Shown here in pieces: positions 6,613 through 12,122 of a DNA stretch of 12,179 nt (position 1 is its first letter; every line of letters begins with the position of its first letter). Source of the stretch: an uncultured Lachnospiraceae bacterium (GTDB lineage Bacteria > Bacillota > Clostridia > Lachnospirales > Lachnospiraceae). The translations under genes were made by a program, and so were the position numbers. The stretch spans positions 1 through 12,179 of the forward strand of contig CAJTTO010000072.1 of the NCBI GenBank assembly GCA_910579275.1. Reading direction: 5' to 3'. The notes beneath the pieces are model-generated. The model had not been told where the DNA came from and did no database searches. It saw only the letters and a program-made list of their open reading frames with translations.

Positions 6613-6613
6613 A

Positions 6614-7456
6614 TTATTTAATCGCCCTGCCATCTCTTCTTCTTACGATAAGCTTGTTAGAAGCCTTCTTGCTCTTTCTTGTCTTCAGACCAAGTGCCGG
6701 CTTGCCCCAAGGTGTTGACGGACCTGGTCTTCCGATACCAGTCTTGCCCTCACCACCACCATGTGGATGATCATTCGGGTTCATGACAGAACCGCGGACT
6801 GTAGGTCTGATGCCCATATGGCGCTTACGTCCTGCTTTACCGATTTTAATAAGGTTATGGTCACCGTTACCTACTACACCGATAGATGCGCGGCAGACGA
6901 TGGGAACCATTCTCATCTCACCTGAAGGAAGTCTTAATGTGGCATACTTGCCTTCCTTAGCCATCAGCTGTGCACTGTTTCCTGCCGAGCGCACAAGCTG
7001 TCCGCCCTTTCCGGGATAAAGCTCAACGTTGTGTACATTTGTACCAACAGGAATCTCCGAAAGCGGCAGGCAGTTTCCGACTCTGATTTCTGCCTGTGGT
7101 CCATTCATGACTTTCATTCCGTCTGTAAGTCCCTCCGGCGCAATAATGTATGCTTTATGACCATCTTCGTAGCAAATCAGCGCGATGTTTGCCGATCTGT
7201 TCGGATCATATTCAACACCGATAACTTTCGCTGCAATACCGTCTTTGTTTCTCTTAAAATCAACGAGTCTGTATTTCTGTCTATTTCCGCCACCGTGATG
7301 TCTCACGGTAATCTTACCCTGATTATTACGTCCGGCATGTTTTTTCTTTGATACACAAAGAGACTTTTCAGGAGTTTTCTTTGTAATCTCAGAGAAATCA
7401 GAACCGGTCATGTTTCTTCTTGAAGGTGTATATGGGTTATATTTCTTAATTCCCAT
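6614..7456 (-). CDS. rplB: 50S ribosomal protein L2
   Basis: L2 is one of the most conserved ribosomal proteins; it bridges the subunits and supports peptidyl transferase activity. The start MGIKKYNPYTPSRRNMTG (ATG at 7456) is the usual family start and has AAGGAGA upstream; an in-frame ATG ten codons earlier is rejected. The 280-residue product shows the N-terminal OB-fold region with GKITVRHHGGG (47-57), the SH3-like domain with YPGKGGQLVRSAG (147-159), and the signature NPNDHPHGGGEG (226-237), which includes the conserved histidine near the peptidyl transferase centre. It follows rplW after a 78-base gap with a hairpin. Confidence 0.99.
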   Translation of the reverse strand: MGIKKYNPYTPSRRNMTGSDFSEITKKTPEKSLCVSKKKHAGRNNQGKITVRHHGGGNRQKYRLVDFKRNKDGIAAKVIGVEYDPNRSANIALICYEDGHKAYIIAPEGLTDGMKVMNGPQAEIRVGNCLPLSEIPVGTNVHNVELYPGKGGQLVRSAGNSAQLMAKEGKYATLRLPSGEMRMVPIVCRASIGVVGNGDHNLIKIGKAGRKRHMGIRPTVRGSVMNPNDHPHGGGEGKTGIGRPGPSTPWGKPALGLKTRKSKKASNKLIVRRRDGRAIK

Positions 7457-7518
7457 GTTCGTTTCTCCTTTTCTTTTTATTATCACACTTGATTGTGTAT
7501 AGTTTTTATCGTTTCAGT

Positions 7519-7553
7519 GATATTGTCCGGCATTTTACAGTCCGGAGAATATC
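7519..7553 (-). other. Intercistronic hairpin spanning the rplW stop
   Basis: GATATT (7519-7524) pairs with AATATC (7548-7553), and TCCGG (7526-7530) pairs with CCGGA (7542-7546). One mismatch separates them and the loop has 11 nt. The structure covers the last rplW codons and the stop codon. The RNA after it is not U-rich, so it is more likely a processing or stability element than a terminator. Confidence 0.55.
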
Positions 7554-7834
7554 TCGATATCCTTGCTGTCCTCTGTCAGCTGCACGATTGCCTTCTTTGT
7601 CTTGGCTGTCTTGCCATATACCATTCCGCGTCTCTTTTTCTTTCCGTCAAGATTCATGGTATTTACTCTTGCAACCTTTGTTCCCTCAAACATCTTCTCG
7701 ACAGCTTCTTTAATCTGAGACTTGTTTGCCTGTGTGTGAACCAAGAATGTATATTTCTTCTCACCCATGCCAGCCATACTTTTCTCAGTGATAACCGGCT
7801 TAAGGATAACGTCATAATATTTAATGTCTGCCAT
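7535..7834 (-). CDS. rplW: 50S ribosomal protein L23
   Basis: L23 lies at the exit of the polypeptide tunnel and is the main docking point for trigger factor and SRP. The 99-residue product shows the family pattern: KYYDVILKPVITEKS at the start, YTFLVHTQANKSQIKEAVE in the middle (TFLVHTQANKSQIKEAV), and VNTMNLDGKKKRRG followed by a KKAIVQL strand. Its ATG overlaps the rplD stop by one base (TAATG) and a GAGGAGGTG site lies inside the end of rplD, indicating coupling. A hairpin covers its own stop codon, and rplB follows after 78 bases. Confidence 0.97.
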   Translation of the reverse strand: MADIKYYDVILKPVITEKSMAGMGEKKYTFLVHTQANKSQIKEAVEKMFEGTKVARVNTMNLDGKKKRRGMVYGKTAKTKKAIVQLTEDSKDIEIFSGL

Positions 7835-8454
7835 TATGCGTACACCTCCTCAATTGTCTTTGCTGCATCCTTTGTCAGGATTATTGTGCCGCCCTTCATA
7901 ACATCATACACATTGATTGTATTTGTCAATGCTGTCTGTACGTTCGGAAGGTTTCTTGCCGACATAACTACTTTCTCATCATTGTCCTTCAGAACCACAT
8001 AAGCCTTTGCAACCTTCAGGTTATCCATGACAGCCTTGAAGTTCTTTGTCTTAATCTCATCAAACTTAAGCTCGTCAATAACAATCAGCTTATTGTCCTG
8101 AACCCTGCTTGTAAGTGCAGACTTAAGCGCTGCCCTCTTTTCCTTCTTATTCATCTTAAACGAATAATCTCTCGGAACCGGCGCGAACACTACGCCGCCG
8201 CCTGTCCACTGCGGAGCTCTTGTAGAACCCTGTCTTGCATGACCGGTTCCTTTCTGTCTCCAAGGTTTTCTTCCGCCGCCTGATACTTCAGCACGCGTCT
8301 TTGCTTTCTGCGTACCCTGACGCTTATTCGCAAGGTATTGAACTACTGCCATGTGTACCAAGTGTTCATTTACTTCTACACCAAAGACAGCGTCGCTCAA
8401 GTCGATTGTCTCAACTTCCTTGCCTTCCATATTATAAACAGATACTTTTGCCAT
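7834..8454 (-). CDS. rplD: 50S ribosomal protein L4
   Basis: L4 is an early assembly protein whose long loop lines the exit tunnel. In gamma-proteobacteria it also represses its own S10 operon through the leader RNA. The 206-residue product has a globular part and the basic extended loop at about 45-95 (including GGGRKPWRQKGTGHARQG and APQWTGGGVVF); the KPWRQKGTG segment is where macrolide resistance changes map in other species and is intact here. AAAGGAGG lies upstream of the ATG. It follows rplC after 42 bases and overlaps rplW by one base. Confidence 0.97.
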   Translation of the reverse strand: MAKVSVYNMEGKEVETIDLSDAVFGVEVNEHLVHMAVVQYLANKRQGTQKAKTRAEVSGGGRKPWRQKGTGHARQGSTRAPQWTGGGVVFAPVPRDYSFKMNKKEKRAALKSALTSRVQDNKLIVIDELKFDEIKTKNFKAVMDNLKVAKAYVVLKDNDEKVVMSARNLPNVQTALTNTINVYDVMKGGTIILTKDAAKTIEEVYA

Positions 8455-8496
8455 CTGTATGGTCCTCCTTTCGTCCGCTCAACCCGCGAACCACTT

Positions 8497-9180
8497 TTAC
8501 ACATCTACTCTGGTAGTTTCTTTCAGTGTCACTAACGCCTTCTTCGGCCCAGGTACGGATCCCTTAACCAACAGCAGGTTCTTGTCAGCATCCACTCTCA
8601 CGATTTCGAGATTCTGGACAGTCACCTTAACGCATCCCATATGTCCCGGCATGCCTTTGCCCTTAAATACACGGCTCGGTGATGAACAAGCGCCGTTTGA
8701 ACCCTGATGACGATGGAACTTAGAACCATGTGTCATAGGTCCTCTATGCTGACCATGTCTCTTGATTGCACCCTGAAATCCTTTTCCCTTGGAAATAGCA
8801 GATGCATCAATCTTATCGCCCACTGCGAAGATGTCAGCCTTAATTTCATTTCCCAATGCATACTCTTCTGCATTTTCAAACTTGAACTCTCTTAAAAATC
8901 TCTTGGAAGAAACACCAGCCTTCTCAAAGTGACCCTTGAGCGCCTTGTTAACACCATGTCTGTGGATGACTTCTTTCTTTCCACCTTTGTCCTTGTTAAC
9001 AATTTTGTCCTTCTTATCCACAAAGCCAACCTGAACTGCTTTGTAGCCATCATTTTCCTCTGTCTTGACCTGTGTCACCACACATGGTCCAGCCTGAAGT
9101 ACGGTTACAGGAATTAACGAACCGTCTTCGTTGAAGATTTGAGTCATTCCGACTTTTGTAGCCAATATAGCTTTCTTCAT
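8497..9180 (-). CDS. rplC: 50S ribosomal protein L3
   Basis: L3 starts large-subunit assembly and reaches the peptidyl transferase centre. The 227-residue product, slightly longer than the roughly 209-residue B. subtilis form, begins MKKAILATKVGMTQIF and contains KGKGFQGAIKRHGQHRG, the THGSKFHRHQGSNG loop, VFKGKGMPGHMG and LLLVKGSVPGPK. The glutamine methylated by PrmB in E. coli is replaced (SNGAC where E. coli has SIGQN), as is common in Firmicutes. GGAGGT precedes the ATG. It follows rpsJ by 59 bases, with a hairpin in the gap. Confidence 0.97.
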   Translation of the reverse strand: MKKAILATKVGMTQIFNEDGSLIPVTVLQAGPCVVTQVKTEENDGYKAVQVGFVDKKDKIVNKDKGGKKEVIHRHGVNKALKGHFEKAGVSSKRFLREFKFENAEEYALGNEIKADIFAVGDKIDASAISKGKGFQGAIKRHGQHRGPMTHGSKFHRHQGSNGACSSPSRVFKGKGMPGHMGCVKVTVQNLEIVRVDADKNLLLVKGSVPGPKKALVTLKETTRVDV

Positions 9181-9197
9181 TTCCTTACCTCCATTTG

Positions 9198-9236
9198 TTC
9201 TACAGCGGAGCGAATAAATCGCTCATACTAGTAGAA
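9198..9236 (-). other. Intercistronic hairpin, rpsJ-rplC gap
   Basis: Two nested inverted repeats: TTCTAC (9198-9203) with GTAGAA (9231-9236), and inside it GAGCGA (9208-9213) with TCGCTC (9219-9224) around a 5-nt loop. Together they fill most of the gap between rpsJ and rplC and end just upstream of the rplC ribosome binding site. No U-run follows in the transcript. It may be a processing site or a structure that tunes rplC translation. Confidence 0.6.
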
Positions 9237-9239
9237 GGC

Positions 9240-9557
9240 TTACTTGTTTTTCATTTTGATATCAATATAAACACCCGCCGGCATCTCTAATCTCTGCAAT
9301 GCATCCACAGTCTTAGGTGTCGGTGTGATGATATCGATCAGTCTCTTGTGCGTTCTCTGTTCGAACTGCTCTCTGGAATCCTTGTATTTGTGAACCGCCC
9401 TGAGAATTGTCACTACCTCTTTCTTGGTAGGAAGGGGAACCGGTCCGCTCACCTGTGATCCGTTTTTCTTTACTGTTTCGATTATTTTTTTGGCAGATGC
9501 ATCAACCAACTGATGATCATAAGCTTTTAATGTAATTCTCATTACCTGACTTGCCAT
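9240..9557 (-). CDS. rpsJ: 30S ribosomal protein S10
   Basis: S10 belongs to the head of the small subunit; as NusE it also joins NusB in antitermination complexes. The 105-residue product starts MASQVMRITLKAYDHQLVD and shows VSGPVPLPTKKE, the HKYKDSREQFEQRTHKR signature (about 56-72) and PTPKTVDALQRLEMPAGVYIDIK, seen here up to the basic KMKNK end. GGAGG lies 11 bases before the first ATG, a little long, but the next ATG would be 15 bases further away. It is the first gene of the operon, downstream of a structured leader. Confidence 0.98.
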   Translation of the reverse strand: MASQVMRITLKAYDHQLVDASAKKIIETVKKNGSQVSGPVPLPTKKEVVTILRAVHKYKDSREQFEQRTHKRLIDIITPTPKTVDALQRLEMPAGVYIDIKMKNK

Positions 9558-9559
9558 AA

Positions 9560-9587
9560 AAAAAGTCGCCTCCTTTTCGCACTTTTT
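9560..9587 (-). promoter_or_regulatory. Hairpin presenting the rpsJ Shine-Dalgarno sequence
   Basis: AAAAAGT (9560-9566) pairs with ACTTTTT (9581-9587), and with one bulged base GC (9568-9569) pairs with GC (9579-9580). The 9-nt loop holds AAGGAG of the rpsJ ribosome binding site. The mostly A-U stem ends three bases before the start codon. It could expose or mask the site depending on how the upstream leader folds. Confidence 0.45.
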
Positions 9588-9598
9588 ATGAATAAGTA

Positions 9599-9730
9599 CG
9601 ACAAGCGGTGACTGTACACTCCTCCGGGTGTGTCATCGTGTTTTACCATCGGCATGTCTCGCCGATCACGATCTGACACATCGTTTATTGGGCAGACCTC
9701 GCGGTCTGACCTTTGTACAGTGACTTGTCG
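9599..9730 (-). promoter_or_regulatory. Three-way-junction RNA fold in the S10 leader
   Basis: The closing stem is CGACAAG (9599-9605) with CTTGTCG (9724-9730) plus TGTACA (9613-9618) with TGTACA (9714-9719), with a small bulge and mismatch between. Branch one is CAGACC (9693-9698) with GGTCTG (9703-9708); in the RNA it is capped by GCGA, a GNRA tetraloop. Branch two is TGTGTCA (9629-9635) with TGACACA (9674-9680), TCGTG (9636-9640) with CACGA (9667-9671), and a distal ATCGGC/GCCGAT hairpin (9648-9653 with 9661-9666). The pairing is extensive and seen directly; the regulatory role is inferred from position. Confidence 0.7.
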
Positions 9731-9835
9731 CCAGTTTCCTAACTTGACATTCGCTCCGCGGAAAACCTGCCCTGCATCCTTTTCCATGTAGGCAGCAACC
9801 TCACGTTTCATCGCTATCATGTCACAGCAATTAGT

Positions 9836-9864
9836 AGTATATCGTAGCATAATCGCTTTTGCAA
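9836..9864 (-). promoter_or_regulatory. Sigma-A-type promoter of the S10-spc operon
   Basis: On the minus strand TTGCAA (9859-9864) and TATACT (9836-9841) are separated by exactly 17 bases. An A/T-rich tract with A-runs lies upstream of the -35 box (about 9865-9895) and resembles an UP element, as expected for a very strong ribosomal protein promoter. The predicted start of transcription is near 9829, giving a leader of about 270 nt before rpsJ. No stronger candidate is seen in the gap. Confidence 0.85.
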
Positions 9865-9904
9865 GCATTTTTTAATATTTTATTGTATTTTTTTACGAAC
9901 AATC

Positions 9905-9934
9905 TTGTTTCTCTTTGCTGTTCCATAGTATACT
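9905..9934 (+). promoter_or_regulatory. Divergent promoter of the methyltransferase gene
   Basis: On the plus strand TTGTTT (9905-9910) and TATACT (9929-9934) are separated by 18 bases. Transcription would start near 9941, leaving about 60 nt before the gene. This untranslated stretch contains an inverted repeat, CTTGTT (9933-9938) with AACAAG (9955-9960). The -35 box lies about 40 bases from that of the ribosomal promoter on the other strand, so the two promoters could influence each other. Confidence 0.6.
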
Positions 9935-10003
9935 TGTTGTACTTCACAATTTCGAACAAGAAAGACACGTGTTTGCGCGTGCATTTAGAAAGGATAAATG
10001 ATT

Positions 10004-10918
10004 ATGTGGATTGCAGATAACTGGAACGACTACGAGGTGGTTGACACTTCCTCCGGCGAAAAGCTGGAACGCTGGGGAGACTATATGCTGGTAAGACCCG
10101 ACCCGCAGGTACTGTGGAATACCCCGAAAGAACACCATGCATGGAAAAAGCCAAACGGACACTATCACAGGAGTTCTAAAGGCGGCGGGGAATGGGAATT
10201 TTTCAAGCTTCCACAGGAATGGGACATCACATATAACGGTCAAAACACCAAGAACCTGACATTTCATCTGAAGCCTTTTAGCTTCAAACACACGGGACTT
10301 TTTCCCGAACAGGCAGTCAACTGGGACTGGTTTTCTTCTATTATAATAGAAGCTGTCAGAAAAAAACCTTCGCGCGAGGTCAAAGTCCTAAATCTTTTTG
10401 CTTACACAGGCGGCGCCACTTTGAGCGCTGCTGCCGCGGGCGCCCATGTAACACATGTGGATGCCTCTAAAGGCATGGTCGGATGGGCAAAAGAAAACGC
10501 TGCGGCATCAGGTCTTGCCGGTGCACCTGTCCGCTGGCTGGTGGACGACTGTGTAAAATTCGTAGAACGTGAAATTCGGCGCGGAAACACTTATGATGCG
10601 GTTATTATGGATCCGCCCTCCTACGGGAGAGGCCCCAAAGGTGAAATCTGGAAAATCGAGGACTCCATTTTTCCATTTATAGAACTTACATCCAAAGTTC
10701 TAAGCAGCGATCCGCTTTTCTTTCTGATTAATTCTTACACAACGGGGCTTCAGCCCGCCGTTCTGACCTATATGCTTGAAACCGTCCTTGTTCCCAAATG
10801 CGGAGGGCATGTCTGCTCTTCCGAAATCGGACTTCCCGTCTCGTCAAACGGTCTTGTCCTGCCCTGTGGCGCCAGCGGGCGCTGGACTGCCAGCCCTGCA
10901 CCGACAGCAGTCCGATAA
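10004..10918 (+). CDS. Class I SAM-dependent methyltransferase, RlmI-like (putative RNA methyltransferase)
   Basis: The 304-residue product has an N-terminal part rich in Trp and His without a recognisable PUA domain, then a Rossmann-fold methyltransferase. Visible are GLFPEQ (98-103), motif I NLFAYTGG (130-137), the acidic residue Asp153 that would bind the SAM ribose, and the catalytic-type DPPSYGRG (203-210). It ends NGLVLPCGASGRW plus a nine-residue tail. These features match the COG1092-type group that includes the 23S rRNA cytosine methyltransferase RlmI; the substrate is inferred, not shown. The ATG at 10004 is preferred to that at 9998 because AAAGGA lies nine bases before it. It is transcribed divergently from the ribosomal operon. 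Confidence 0.85.
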   Translation: MWIADNWNDYEVVDTSSGEKLERWGDYMLVRPDPQVLWNTPKEHHAWKKPNGHYHRSSKGGGEWEFFKLPQEWDITYNGQNTKNLTFHLKPFSFKHTGLFPEQAVNWDWFSSIIIEAVRKKPSREVKVLNLFAYTGGATLSAAAAGAHVTHVDASKGMVGWAKENAAASGLAGAPVRWLVDDCVKFVEREIRRGNTYDAVIMDPPSYGRGPKGEIWKIEDSIFPFIELTSKVLSSDPLFFLINSYTTGLQPAVLTYMLETVLVPKCGGHVCSSEIGLPVSSNGLVLPCGASGRWTASPAPTAVR

Positions 10919-10926
10919 GGCAAAAT

Positions 10927-10959
10927 AAAAACCGGCAGATGAAATCCCTGCCGGTTTTT
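10927..10959. terminator. Bidirectional intrinsic terminator
   Basis: A perfect 12-bp inverted repeat, AAAAACCGGCAG (10927-10938) and CTGCCGGTTTTT (10948-10959), surrounds a 9-nt loop. The T-run at the right serves the plus-strand methyltransferase (its stop is just upstream), and the A-run at the left becomes a U-run for the minus-strand gene ending at 10994. It separates two convergent genes. Confidence 0.92.
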
Positions 10960-10993
10960 GACTGCAAAATATATGATTTTGCCACTATGCACT

Positions 10994-11383
10994 TTAATAA
11001 TAGCTCGCAGAACCAAGCATGGAAAAGAATACGGCACCATATGTAGCAACAAATACGATCATCAGCACAATGCTAATCAGCCCCCACACGAGCATCGCCT
11101 TAAAGTAATTGGACTTACTTTTCTTTGTGCCGGATCCAAATGCCCACACAAACATCATGATAATGTTCAGGCACGGAATGCAAAGAATCAGTGTCGTCAC
11201 CATCCAGTCTGCAAAGCTTACAGGCTCCTCGAGCTCACTGTTGCCGGACTGATAGGGCTGCTGCTGATAGGGCTGCTGGTACGGCTGTTGATAGGGCTGC
11301 TGCTGGTATGGCTGCTGCTGCTGCTGATACTGTCCCTGTTCTCCATTCTGGTTTCCTTGGTTAAATAAATTGTTGTTGTCCAT
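10994..11383 (-). CDS. Small membrane protein with Gln/Pro/Tyr-rich tail, function unknown
   Basis: The 129-residue product has a hydrophilic N-terminal part (1-54) with five Pro-Tyr pairs spaced by two to five glutamines (about 19-45), then two predicted membrane helices at about 61-82 and 97-120, joined by a short basic loop (GTKKSKSNYFKA). There is no signal peptide or catalytic motif. Small proteins of this design, a low-complexity tail before a two-helix VSFADWM-like domain, are frequent in Clostridia but uncharacterised. The ATG at 11383 is used because GGGAGA precedes it; an in-frame ATG eight codons upstream lacks a site. It ends at a shared terminator. A role in envelope biology would be speculation. 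Confidence 0.85.
   Translation of the reverse strand: MDNNNLFNQGNQNGEQGQYQQQQQPYQQQPYQQPYQQPYQQQPYQSGNSELEEPVSFADWMVTTLILCIPCLNIIMMFVWAFGSGTKKSKSNYFKAMLVWGLISIVLMIVFVATYGAVFFSMLGSASYY
11249..11329 (-). repeat. Low-complexity repeat encoding (Q)n-PY units
   Basis: This stretch encodes the Gln/Pro/Tyr repeat of the small membrane protein. On the plus strand it reads as interrupted CTG and GGCTG(C/T)TG units. Repeat unit lengths vary (two to five glutamines between Pro-Tyr pairs), which suggests growth and loss of units by slippage or recombination. Confidence 0.8.
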
Positions 11384-11424
11384 CAATATCTCCCTTCGAT
11401 AGATCATTGAAAATAGTAATACGT

Positions 11425-11454
11425 CTCACGCCTAATCTTACCACAAAGAAACAC
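11425..11454 (-). promoter_or_regulatory. Weak candidate promoter for the Gln/Pro/Tyr-rich membrane protein
   Basis: In the 109-base gap after the DUF2752 gene, the minus strand carries TTGCAC and TAAGAT with an 18-base spacer, about 45 bases before the start codon; positions are approximate. Each box matches the consensus only in part. The gene may instead be read through from the DUF2752 gene upstream. Confidence 0.3.
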
Positions 11455-11484
11455 AATTGTGCAACACATATCGACAATTTTTCA

Positions 11485-11504
11485 AACACGCTCTAGAGCG
11501 TGTT
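11485..11504. other. 20-bp perfect palindrome over the DUF2752 gene stop codon
   Basis: AACACGCTCT (11485-11494) is followed directly by its reverse complement AGAGCGTGTT (11495-11504). The TAG stop codon of the DUF2752 gene lies at the centre. As RNA it would fold into an 8-bp stem with a 4-nt loop; the minus-strand transcript continues with TTGAAAAATT, a poor U-run, so termination would be weak. As DNA it could be a dimer binding site. Confidence 0.6.
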
Positions 11505-11948
11505 ACAAATCCTGCGCAAAATATTATTTCTGAAATAAACCATCGGCGGATTACCCGGGAAACAGTTAATCATGCGGTACAGATACACTGCAAGCGTGAC
11601 GGCACACACAATCCCCAGCCACAGGTATGTGTTTTTTTGATGCGTGCCGCGTATATATCTGTTCCAGAAAAACCAGCACAAAAATATGACCCATACAGGC
11701 GCCGCCGGATTGAGCCGCATCCCTCTGGCAAACTGCCCCGTCAGAACACAGAACACCGCCCGCGTCATCCCGCACCCTGCACATGGAAAACCTGTGAGAA
11801 TCAGCTGGGGGCAGAACGCACCAAACAGCGTCCTTGCAGCCACATTGTAAACTGCAAAGAAAAAAATCGCAGCGCGGAATGCTTTTATGTCTTTCCATAT
11901 TCTTCCTAAAACTGTCTGTATTTTTGTCAATATCATTTCTGTCATCAT
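11493..11948 (-). CDS. DUF2752 domain membrane protein
   Basis: The 151-residue product matches the DUF2752 family by the motif CPQLILTGFPCAGCGMTRA (46-64) followed by a G-x-NP segment (LNPAAP, 79-84). Hydrophobic stretches at about 26-45, 84-96 and 108-126 suggest three membrane helices. The cysteines of CAGC (56, 59) are the conserved feature of the family; the usual CPGC has Ala in place of Pro here. The function of the family is unknown. The ATG at 11948 is chosen because AGGA lies eight bases upstream; an ATG 20 codons earlier is in frame but has no clear site. It shares its strand with the small membrane protein that follows it 109 bases on. Confidence 0.85.
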   Translation of the reverse strand: MMTEMILTKIQTVLGRIWKDIKAFRAAIFFFAVYNVAARTLFGAFCPQLILTGFPCAGCGMTRAVFCVLTGQFARGMRLNPAAPVWVIFLCWFFWNRYIRGTHQKNTYLWLGIVCAVTLAVYLYRMINCFPGNPPMVYFRNNILRRICNTL

Positions 11949-12057
11949 TTCACTTTTCCTGTAGCAGTTCAGCTGTCGGCTTCCTGTTGTAAGCATCAAG
12001 CCCTGCAAAACTGCATGCCGTTGCCTGATGCATCTCTACCTCTACATTATTTCACGA

Positions 12058-12078
12058 ACTTTGCAGCCAGTGCAAAGT
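12058..12078. other. Hairpin/inverted repeat upstream of the DUF2752 gene
   Basis: ACTTTGCA (12058-12065) and TGCAAAGT (12071-12078) form a perfect 8-bp inverted repeat around a 5-base spacer. It lies just downstream of a possible -10 box (12096-12101) on the minus strand, so it may be an operator or a hairpin near the 5' end of the transcript. Confidence 0.5.
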
Positions 12079-12095
12079 CCTAGTGTACTGTCCGG

Positions 12096-12122
12096 ATTAT
12101 ATTCAGGCAAACCTCCTTGCCT
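12096..12122 (-). promoter_or_regulatory. TATAAT box and adjacent inverted repeat upstream of the DUF2752 gene
   Basis: A perfect TATAAT occurs on the minus strand at 12096-12101. Directly upstream AGGCAA (12105-12110) and TTGCCT (12117-12122) form an inverted repeat that covers the spacer region, where a regulator could bind. No good -35 box lies 16-18 bases away, so the promoter is uncertain. The resulting untranslated region would be about 140 nt. Confidence 0.35.

Larger units (their letters stand above)
9558..9829 (-). promoter_or_regulatory. S10 operon structured 5' leader
   Basis: From the expected transcription start (about 9829) to rpsJ there are about 270 nt of leader. Near the 5' end TGACAT (9745-9750) can pair with ATGTCA (9819-9824), enclosing a hairpin CTGCC/GGCAG (9767-9771 with 9791-9795). 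Then comes the three-way junction at 9599-9730, and last a hairpin around the rpsJ ribosome binding site. Leaders of S10 operons regulate by L4 binding in gamma-proteobacteria; the fold here is different and its ligand is unknown. I cannot tell whether a described ribosomal-leader family already covers it. Confidence 0.7.

Noticed and set aside
7457..7486. A longer rplB start ten codons upstream
   Set aside because: The extension has no ribosome binding site of its own, whereas the MGIKKYNPYTP start has AAGGAGA at proper spacing and matches the family.
7519..7553. Intrinsic terminator after rplW
   Set aside because: The stem is good but no U-run follows in the transcript and the operon clearly continues into rplB.
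7493..8002. A 169-codon plus-strand open frame antisense to rplW and rplD
   Set aside because: It mirrors two certain ribosomal protein genes, has no plausible promoter and its product is a hydrophobic shadow of their codon pattern.
9542..9868. A 108-codon minus-strand open frame across the S10 leader
   Set aside because: Its first codons lie within the promoter upstream of the predicted transcription start, it has no ribosome binding site, and the DNA is better explained by RNA stems; the end also overlaps rpsJ in another frame.
11457..11909. A 150-codon plus-strand open frame antisense to the DUF2752 gene
   Set aside because: The minus-strand DUF2752 motif is unmistakable; the antisense product has no recognisable domain and no ribosome binding site.
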